Origin: an uncultured Bacteroidales bacterium
GTDB lineage: Bacteria; Bacteroidota; Bacteroidia; Bacteroidales; UBA3663
Length of the DNA: 8,895 nucleotides
Direction: 5' to 3'
Assembly (NCBI GenBank): GCA_905236195.1
Contig: CAJOOX010000197.1
Location: forward strand, 1-8,895
Positions 1-5,028 of this stretch are shown here, one piece after another. Numbering within the stretch: the first letter of the stretch is position 1; each line of letters starts with the position of its first letter. The position numbers and the translations under genes are program-made. The notes beneath the pieces were generated by a model. It had not been told where the DNA came from. It was given only the letters and a program-made list of their open reading frames with translations, and made no database searches.

Positions 1-114
1 ACCAATGCATCGGCAGAATCGCTCAATGCCAAAATCAAGGACTTCAGGGCTCAGTTAAGAGGTGTCATTGACAAGAAATTCTTCATCTTCAGACTGGCCA
101 AGATTTTCGGCTAA
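1..114 (+). CDS. Transposase, C-terminal fragment (ISL3-like DDE type)
   Basis: Frame 1 is open from the window edge and encodes 37 residues before TAA at 112-114. It contains the block NASAESLNAKIKDFR (residues 2-16) and ends in FFIFRLAKIFG. The AESxNxxIK block is the C-terminal signature of ISL3-type DDE transposases, where the Glu is the third catalytic acid of the RNase-H-fold domain; here that would be Glu6 of the fragment. Very similar tails are common on IS transposases of Bacteroidales. The stop is natural, so only the N-terminal part is missing, because it lies before the window. Whether the whole copy is intact cannot be seen. The exact IS family assignment is from motif memory and is less sure than the transposase call. 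Confidence 0.8.
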   Translation, partial: TNASAESLNAKIKDFRAQLRGVIDKKFFIFRLAKIFG

Positions 115-138
115 TCCACGCGGTTATGCAGGTGACCC
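1..138 (+). mobile_element. Right end of an insertion sequence (partial)
   Basis: The first 114 bases encode a transposase C-terminus, and the following 24 bases up to about position 138 look like the IS terminus. The stretch ending in TGCAGGTGACCC (127-138) resembles an IS end, and from 139 onward an unrelated open frame with host-like codon use begins. The boundary is inferred from this switch. The left end of the element lies outside the window, so neither the terminal inverted repeat nor the target duplication can be confirmed, and the boundary could be off by several bases. Confidence 0.6.
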
Positions 139-210
139 GATAACTGGGTGTCGTTCGCGGAGGCGGGGGAGACGCTGCTGTTCCGGTATGACTGCAAGGG
201 CGTGTTTTGA
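139..210 (+). pseudogene. 3' remnant of an unidentified gene cut by the IS
   Basis: Right after the presumed IS end, a frame starting GAT AAC TGG GTG runs 23 codons to TGA at 208-210 and includes WVSFAEAGETLLFRYD. Codons are rich in G/C at the third position (TTC, GCG, GAG, CTG, CGG), like the host genes further right and unlike random sequence. An in-frame TGA inside the IS (133-135) closes the frame on the left, so no start is available. I read this as the last part of a plus-strand gene, convergent with truA, whose front was separated by the insertion. The alternating hydrophobic pattern suggests beta strands. I do not recognise the family. It could also be a chance open frame, since it is short. 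Confidence 0.45.
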
Positions 211-225
211 AAATCAATTCCGGCT

Positions 226-981
226 CTATAGGAATATGGAGTCGGGATATTCTACGTTTTCGAGGAAAAGGGCGCAGGCTGGGGCGGAGTCGCCTGCGGC
301 ACAGCGGTCATGGCGTTGGATGGTGGCGCAGAATTCAGGTACGGAGAGTTTGCCGCGGCCCACCATGAACATGGTTCCGACGATGGCGCGCACCATGTTG
401 CGGAGGAAACGGTCGGCCTGGATGGTGAAGACATATTCGCCGGGGGAGGTTTCTTCCCACCGGGCCTGCATGATACGACAGATATTGGTTTTCGTGTCGG
501 TGTGGAGTTTGGCAAACGAGGTGAAATCCGAGAAATCGAACAGCCGTGCGGCCGCTTCGTTCATGAGATCCAGATCCAGGTGCCAGTATTCGCGGTCGCT
601 GTAAGCCCTCACAAAGGGATCCTTGGCCGTATGCACGTAATATTTATAGGTGCGCGATAGGGCAGAGAATCGGGCGTGGGCCTCAGGCGTGACAGGCCGG
701 ATGCAGTGGATGGCGATATCGGGCGGAAGAACGAGGTTGAGGCGGTGGGTGAGGTTCTTCAGCTGATTTCCGTCGAGGGTTGTATCGGTGTCAAAATGAG
801 CGGCCATGTGGCGGGCATGAACCCCGGTGTCGGTGCGCCCGGCTCCAACAATAGGAGTCTCCCGCTGCAGCAACAGCGAGAGACTCTTTTGGATGGTTTC
901 CTGGACGGAGACAGCGTTGGGCTGAAACTGCCAGCCGTGATAGGCTGAGCCATCGTAGGCAAGAAAGAGGAAATATCTCAT
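226..981 (-). CDS. truA: tRNA pseudouridine(38-40) synthase TruA
   Basis: TruA converts uridines 38-40 in the anticodon stem-loop of many tRNAs to pseudouridine in the cytoplasm. The 251-residue protein has the usual family length and all main blocks: N-terminal YDGSAYHGWQ (9-18), catalytic motif GAGRTDTGVHA (46-56) with the nucleophile Asp51, HARFSALSRTYKYYV (102-116) carrying the conserved Arg-Tyr region of the active site, and the C-terminal ADRFLRNMVRAIVGTM (189-204). APACALFLENVEYP near the end matches the usual TruA tail. It is the last gene of the fabD-lrp-truA operon. Its ATG (981-979) overlaps the stop of the regulator gene as ATGA, a 4-base overlap, which fixes the start and suggests coupled translation. 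No clear terminator hairpin is visible between its stop and the IS side. Confidence 0.97.
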   Translation of the reverse strand: MRYFLFLAYDGSAYHGWQFQPNAVSVQETIQKSLSLLLQRETPIVGAGRTDTGVHARHMAAHFDTDTTLDGNQLKNLTHRLNLVLPPDIAIHCIRPVTPEAHARFSALSRTYKYYVHTAKDPFVRAYSDREYWHLDLDLMNEAAARLFDFSDFTSFAKLHTDTKTNICRIMQARWEETSPGEYVFTIQADRFLRNMVRAIVGTMFMVGRGKLSVPEFCATIQRHDRCAAGDSAPACALFLENVEYPDSIFL

Positions 982-1445
982 ACGGGAATGCCGTAAGTGA
1001 GTTTCAACGTGTCCATGACGAAAACGCTCCAGATACGGGAAATGTAGTCGAGGGCGCCGATCTTGTTGATGACGAACTCCTGATACTTTTTCATCGACTG
1101 TACATAAATCTTGAGCATATAGTCGAAATCTCCGCTCACGTTATAGCACTCGGAGACCTCTTTCCATTCGTTGACGTTCCTGAAGAAATCCTCGGCAATC
1201 CGTGAGTTGATCTGCTTCATCGACACGTTGCAATAAACCACGAACCCGCGTTCGAGCTTTTCGGCATCGAGTACGGCCACATAGTTGCGGATGAAACCCT
1301 GGGCTTCGAGTCGTTTCATACGTTCGAAGGTGGGTGTCATCGACAGATTGATGCGTGCAGCCAGTTCTTTGTTGGTGAGGCGGCAGTTTTCCTGCAAAGC
1401 GCGCAGAATCCGGAGATCCGTATCGTCGAGAATCTGGGAGGTCAT
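978..1445 (-). CDS. Lrp/AsnC-family transcriptional regulator
   Basis: The 155-residue protein has the full two-domain layout of the family. An N-terminal AsnC-type helix-turn-helix spans about residues 6-60: DDTDLRILRALQEN, then LTNKELAARINLSMTPTFERMKRLEAQGFI split across the two helices. A C-terminal RAM (ligand-sensing, oligomerising) domain spans about 65-150, with the characteristic VSGDFDYMLKI turn at 103-113. Such proteins form dimers to octamers and bind DNA, often sensing an amino acid; the ligand and targets cannot be read from sequence. Its ATG (1445-1443) shares one base with the fabD stop (TGATG), and its own TGA overlaps the truA ATG, so it is embedded in the operon and probably translated by re-initiation. 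It could be autoregulatory or control distant genes. It is not close enough to a named member for a gene symbol. Confidence 0.95.
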   Translation of the reverse strand: MTSQILDDTDLRILRALQENCRLTNKELAARINLSMTPTFERMKRLEAQGFIRNYVAVLDAEKLERGFVVYCNVSMKQINSRIAEDFFRNVNEWKEVSECYNVSGDFDYMLKIYVQSMKKYQEFVINKIGALDYISRIWSVFVMDTLKLTYGIPV

Positions 1446-2323
1446 CAGGCGAGCGATTGAGCGTTAACTTCCTTGGAAATACGTTTGATCATGCCCTGGA
1501 GCACAGCACCGGGACCGCATTCGATGAATGTGTCGGCACCATCGGCCACCATGTTCTGGACGCTCTTGGTCCATCGCACGGGTGCGGTGAGCTGAGCCAC
1601 GAGGTTCTGCTTGATCTCAGCGGGATCGGTGTGGGGCATGGCGTCCACATTCTGGTAGACGGGGCACTTTGGTGCATGGATCTCGGTCTTCTCGATGGCC
1701 TGGGCGAGTTCGGCGCGGGCAGGCTCCATGAGGGGCGAGTGGAAAGCGCCGCCGACCTTGAGGGGGAGGGCTCGCTTGGCTCCGGCTTCCGTCATCTTGG
1801 CACAGGCGGCCTGAATGGCCTCGTTCTCGCCCGAGATAACAATCTGGCCGGGACAGTTGTAGTTGGCGGGTACGACGACACCCTCCGTGACCTGAGCACA
1901 GAGCTCTTCTACCTTCTCGTCGGGAAGGCCGATGATGGCAGCCATGGTGGAAGGATTGATTTCACAAGCCTTCTGCATGGCCTGGGCACGCTGGGAAACG
2001 AGTTTGACTCCGTCCTCAAAACTGAGTGCGCCGGCAACCACGAGAGCGGAGAATTCACCCAGCGAGTGTCCGGCCGTCATGTCGGGCTTCACATCGGGAT
2101 TGACCAAAGCTGGGATGACAGAACAGAGGAACACAGCAGGCTGGGTCACCTTGGTCTGACGGAGATCCTCCTCCGTGCCGTTGAACATGAGGTCCGTGAT
2201 ACGGAAGCCGAGAATATCATTTGCTTTTTCGAAGAGAGCCTTGGCTTCTTCATTCTGTTCGTAGAGGTCTTTGCCCATGCCTACGAATTGGGATCCTTGT
2301 CCCGGAAAAACATAAGCTTTCAT
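1445..2323 (-). CDS. fabD: Malonyl-CoA:ACP acyltransferase FabD
   Basis: FabD moves the malonyl group from CoA to acyl carrier protein, supplying the extender unit for type II fatty-acid synthesis in the cytoplasm. The 292-residue protein has a normal length and starts with FPGQGSQFVGMG (6-17). The nucleophile elbow GHSLGE (85-90) carries the active-site Ser87. Arg112 in QRAQAM is the residue that binds the malonyl carboxylate in known structures. The catalytic His195 sits in GGAFHSPLM, and the C-terminal ECGPGAVLQGMIKRI is also typical. It is the first gene of its operon, with the start 20-odd bases below a good Bacteroidota promoter on the minus strand. Other fab genes are not adjacent; the neighbours downstream are an Lrp-type regulator and truA. 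Confidence 0.97.
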   Translation of the reverse strand: MKAYVFPGQGSQFVGMGKDLYEQNEEAKALFEKANDILGFRITDLMFNGTEEDLRQTKVTQPAVFLCSVIPALVNPDVKPDMTAGHSLGEFSALVVAGALSFEDGVKLVSQRAQAMQKACEINPSTMAAIIGLPDEKVEELCAQVTEGVVVPANYNCPGQIVISGENEAIQAACAKMTEAGAKRALPLKVGGAFHSPLMEPARAELAQAIEKTEIHAPKCPVYQNVDAMPHTDPAEIKQNLVAQLTAPVRWTKSVQNMVADGADTFIECGPGAVLQGMIKRISKEVNAQSLA

Positions 2324-2348
2324 TTCTAAATTGTATATTAATTCGGTA

Positions 2349-2379
2349 CAAAGATAGTGATTTTTTCTGAGCTAAACAA
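2349..2379 (-). promoter_or_regulatory. Promoter of fabD-lrp-truA (Bacteroidota type)
   Basis: Read on the minus strand, TTG (2379-2377) is followed by a 20-base spacer and TATCTTTG (2356-2349). This matches the known Bacteroidota sigma-A pattern of TTG or TTTG at -33 and TAnnTTTG at -7. The expected transcription start, about 7 bases further, is near 2342, giving a leader of about 20 bases before the fabD ATG at 2323. No other candidate fits as well in the gap. Confidence 0.75.
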
Positions 2380-2426
2380 GAAAGAAGGGTAATTTTTCAT
2401 TAAAAAGTAAAAAAAAGAGGGGAAAA

Positions 2427-2458
2427 TTTGGAAGTTTGCAAAAATTATGCTATCTTTG
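2427..2458 (+). promoter_or_regulatory. Promoter of galM (Bacteroidota type)
   Basis: TTTG (2427-2430), a 20-base spacer and TATCTTTG (2451-2458) match the Bacteroidota -33/-7 consensus fully. Transcription should begin near 2465, about 20 bases before the ATG at 2485. The -7 box and spacer length are the same as in the divergent fabD promoter. The 47 bases between the two -33 elements (2380-2426) are very A/T-rich and hold no obvious operator palindrome. Confidence 0.8.
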
Positions 2459-2484
2459 CAGCCATAAACGGTATTTTAGAAGGT

Positions 2485-3570
2485 ATGACAGACAACAAAA
2501 CCGGGCTCACGCTCTCAGGGCTGGATCCGAAACGTTTCGAAAGTGTCGTCGACGGCAAGCAGACGCACCTGTGTGTTCTGACGAACAAACAGGGAGCTGA
2601 GATGTGTGTCACCAACTATGGCGGCATTGTACCGTCTATCATGATGCCCGACCGCAAAGGCCGGTGGGCGAATGTCGTGCTGGGGATGGAAGACATCGGG
2701 AGCGTGGTGAACGGTCCGGAGCCGTTCCTGGGAGCAACCATCGGTCGCTACGGCAACCGTATCGCCGGCGCCCGTTTCGTGCTGGACGGACAGGAATACA
2801 AGGTGACGATGAGTCAGGCTCCCAACTGTCTGCACGGAGGCAAAGGCTTTCATGCCAGAATGTGGGAGGGCGAACAGACGGATGCCCAGACACTGGTGCT
2901 CCGCTATACATCGGCCGACGGCGAGGAGGGATTCCCCGGAGAACTGAAAGTGGAGATGACCTACTGTCTGACCGACGACAATGAGTTCAGGATCGACTAT
3001 AAGGCTACTACCAGCAAAACGACAGTCTGCAACCTTACGAATCATGCTTTCTTCAATCTGGCCGGTATTCAGAAAGTGACATCCTCGGTGGAGGATAACA
3101 TCCTGTATATCAATGCCGACCGCTATTGTCCGATTGACGGGGTTTCGATTCCTTTCGGCGAGAAAGCCCCCGTGGAGGGAACACCTTTCGATTTCAGAAA
3201 GCCAACCCGTGTGGGGGACCGTATCGATGCCGATTGCGAACAGACCAAGAACGGAGCCGGATACGACCACTCCTTCTGTCTGAACAAATCGAAGGAAGGC
3301 GAACTCACGCTGGCCGCCATCTGCGAGGAACCCGTTTCGGGCAGAACACTGACGGTTTACACCACGGAGCCCGGCATACAGCTTTACACCGGCAACTGGC
3401 TGTCGGGATTTGAGGGTCAGCACGGCTGCACCTATCCCCGGCGTTCGGCCATCTGTTTCGAGGCACAGCATCATCCGGATTCGCCCAACAAGCCGCAGTT
3501 TGAATCGACGACGCTGCGTCCGGGTGAGACCTACACACAGACCACCGTCTACCGGTTCGGCGTACGTTAA
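2485..3570 (+). CDS. galM: Aldose 1-epimerase (galactose mutarotase) GalM
   Basis: GalM interconverts the alpha and beta anomers of galactose and other aldoses, feeding alpha-D-galactose to galactokinase. From the chosen start it has 361 residues, normal for the family. Visible active-site elements are Asn91-Arg92 in GRYGNRIAGARF, His117 in NCLHGGKGF, the catalytic acid His187 in NLTNHAFFNL, Asp261 in GYDHSF, and the catalytic base Glu326 in CFEAQHHPDSPN. I start at ATG 2485, preceded by AGAAGGT, which can serve as a weak ribosome site. A longer in-frame reading from TTG 2428 is rejected because that TTG lies in the -33 promoter element, upstream of the expected transcript. No signal peptide is seen, so it should be cytoplasmic, unlike some secreted Bacteroidales paralogues. 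galK follows after a small ORF. Confidence 0.96.
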   Translation: MTDNKTGLTLSGLDPKRFESVVDGKQTHLCVLTNKQGAEMCVTNYGGIVPSIMMPDRKGRWANVVLGMEDIGSVVNGPEPFLGATIGRYGNRIAGARFVLDGQEYKVTMSQAPNCLHGGKGFHARMWEGEQTDAQTLVLRYTSADGEEGFPGELKVEMTYCLTDDNEFRIDYKATTSKTTVCNLTNHAFFNLAGIQKVTSSVEDNILYINADRYCPIDGVSIPFGEKAPVEGTPFDFRKPTRVGDRIDADCEQTKNGAGYDHSFCLNKSKEGELTLAAICEEPVSGRTLTVYTTEPGIQLYTGNWLSGFEGQHGCTYPRRSAICFEAQHHPDSPNKPQFESTTLRPGETYTQTTVYRFGVR

Positions 3571-3620
3571 AGAAACAAATTCTCTAAAAAAAATATTAAC
3601 ATTTAACATTTCTCAAAACT

Positions 3621-3740
3621 ATGGCAAAATCAGAAAAGAAGCGCAAAAAAGTCTTCGGATTCCACTCGCCCTTCAACAAGCCCACTAAATTGCAGCAGGA
3701 ACGTGCTGCAAAGGTAGCAGAGTACTTGGAGAAAAAGTAA
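3621..3740 (+). CDS. Small basic protein, 39 aa, unknown function
   Basis: ATG at 3621 opens 39 codons ending TAA at 3738-3740. The product is strongly basic at the front (MAKSEKKRKKVFGF), then carries HSPFNKPTK, and ends in a probable amphipathic helix rich in Glu, Ala and Lys (LQQERAAKVAEYLEKK). An A-rich leader (3571-3620) precedes it, as is usual for translated Bacteroidota genes, and there is no stop or frameshift. The coding call rests on sensible composition, a helix-like tail that stops cleanly, and a strong hairpin placed just 6 bases after the stop. There is no separate promoter of the clear type, so it is probably co-transcribed with galM. The basic head could bind nucleic acid; that is a guess. 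I do not recognise a named family. Confidence 0.6.
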   Translation: MAKSEKKRKKVFGFHSPFNKPTKLQQERAAKVAEYLEKK

Positions 3741-3746
3741 CTCCAC

Positions 3747-3783
3747 AAAGTCCTTGTCGCTGGATTCCAGTGACGAGGACTTT
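3747..3783 (+). terminator. Strong hairpin, probable transcription terminator
   Basis: Two 17-base arms (3747-3763 and 3767-3783) pair along their full length around a 3-base loop ATT, with two G-T wobbles if read as RNA. The arms start AAAGTCC and end GGACTTT. The hairpin begins 6 bases after the stop of the small ORF. It is followed by GATGTTTTC, which is a poor rather than a clean U-tract, so termination may be partial. It would close a galM-small-ORF transcript ahead of galK. Confidence 0.7.
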
Positions 3784-3861
3784 GATGTTTTCGGGCAGAC
3801 AATATAATACCTGGTAAATTTATAACATTTAATTTCCCTATATAAACCTTTTAAATTTTAA

Positions 3862-5028
3862 ATGCGTATGGACATCGAATTTGTTAGAAGTCGCTTTATT
3901 AAACATTTCGACGGTAAAACTGGAAGTGTTTATGCATCTCCCGGTCGTATAAACCTTATCGGAGAGCATACCGATTATAATGGCGGTTATGTATTCCCGG
4001 GAGCCGTAGATAAAGGTATCATTGCAGAAATGCGAATCAACGGAACGCCTGATACCATCCGTGCTTATTCCATTGACCTCAAGGACCGTTTGGACTTCCG
4101 TCTGAGTGATCAGAAGCCCCAGGCTTCGTGGGCACGGTACATCTATGGAATCTGCAAGGAGATGTGGAAACTCGGAGTTCCTGTCAAGGGATTTAACATT
4201 GCGTTTGCCGGAGATGTCCCCCAGGGAGCAGGCATGAGTTCTTCGGCCGCAATGGAGAGCTGTTTCGCCTTCGGTCTGAACGATCTGTTCGGCGACAACA
4301 AGGTGACCCCGTGGAACATGGTGCTTGCCGGTCAGGCTACTGAACACAACTACGTGGGAGTGAACTGCGGTATCATGGATCAGTTCGCCAGCGTGTTCGG
4401 AAAAAGCGGATATGTGATGCGTCTGGACTGCCGCAGCCGTGAATTCGAATATTTCCCCTTCGATCCCAAGGGATACAAGCTGGTGCTGCTCGACAGCGCC
4501 GTGAAGCACGAACTGGCCAGCAGCGCCTACAACGACCGCCGCAAGAGCTGCGAAAATGTAGTGGCAGCCTTGGCCGCCAAGTTCCCCGGACGTAAGTTCG
4601 AGACGCTGCGCGATGCCAACTGGGACGATCTGGCAGCAGTGAAAGAAGATGTGAGCGAAGAGGATTACAAGCGTGCGCATTTCGTGCTCGGCGAGGCAGA
4701 CCGCGTTCTCGCATTCTCGGACGCACTCACCAAGGGTGACTATGAGGAGGCAGGCCGGCTGATGTATGCTACCCACGAGGGTCTTTCGAAGGAATATGAA
4801 GTAAGTTGTGAAGAACTCGATTTCCTCAACGAAATCGCCAAGGCCAACGGAGTGACCGGTTCGCGAATCATGGGCGGCGGCTTTGGAGGCTGCACAATCA
4901 ACCTCGTGAAAGAAGACCTCTACGCACAGTTTATCGACGATGCTAAAAAGAAATACGCTGAGAAATACGGTCGTGTGCCCAAGGTTTACGACGTTGTGAT
5001 TGGCGACGGCTCGCGCAAACTGGCTTAA
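3862..5028 (+). CDS. galK: Galactokinase GalK
   Basis: GalK phosphorylates alpha-D-galactose with ATP to galactose-1-phosphate, the entry step of the Leloir pathway, in the cytoplasm. The 388-residue protein is a GHMP kinase with the galactokinase signature GRINLIGEHTDYNGG (28-42; sugar-binding Glu35, His36 and Asp38), the ATP loop PQGAGMSSSAAM (120-131), the catalytic Asp173 in GIMDQF, and the C-terminal glycine-rich motif GSRIMGGGFGG (333-343). Met125 stands where many homologues have Leu. Two starts are possible, ATG 3862 and ATG 3868; the second gives MDIEFVRSRF and may be the native one. The upstream gap (3784-3861) is A/T-rich; the nearest thing to a -7 box is TAAATTTA (3815-3822), with no matching -33 element. 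Its TAA overlaps the next ATG by one base, so the ABC-F gene is probably translated with it. Confidence 0.97.
   Translation: MRMDIEFVRSRFIKHFDGKTGSVYASPGRINLIGEHTDYNGGYVFPGAVDKGIIAEMRINGTPDTIRAYSIDLKDRLDFRLSDQKPQASWARYIYGICKEMWKLGVPVKGFNIAFAGDVPQGAGMSSSAAMESCFAFGLNDLFGDNKVTPWNMVLAGQATEHNYVGVNCGIMDQFASVFGKSGYVMRLDCRSREFEYFPFDPKGYKLVLLDSAVKHELASSAYNDRRKSCENVVAALAAKFPGRKFETLRDANWDDLAAVKEDVSEEDYKRAHFVLGEADRVLAFSDALTKGDYEEAGRLMYATHEGLSKEYEVSCEELDFLNEIAKANGVTGSRIMGGGFGGCTINLVKEDLYAQFIDDAKKKYAEKYGRVPKVYDVVIGDGSRKLA

Noticed and set aside
62..604. 180-codon plus-strand open frame across the IS end and truA
   Set aside because: It runs through the IS terminus and antisense to truA, with Arg/Ser-rich composition typical of a wrong frame.
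1457..2329. 290-codon plus-strand open frame opposite fabD
   Set aside because: It is the codon-bias shadow of fabD, has no recognisable motif, and is covered by a gene with all FabD catalytic residues.
2515..3609. 364-codon minus-strand open frame opposite galM
   Set aside because: Long but featureless; the plus strand encodes a complete GalM with its active-site residues, and no minus-strand promoter was seen at its start.
3784..3861. A promoter for galK in the gap after the hairpin
   Set aside because: TAAATTTA (3815-3822) is near the -7 consensus, but it lacks the final G and no TTG/TTTG sits 19-21 bases upstream, so I did not list it as a feature.
3838..4776. 312-codon minus-strand open frame opposite galK
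   Set aside because: Shadow of galK; low-complexity hydrophobic composition, with its stop falling just before the galK start region.
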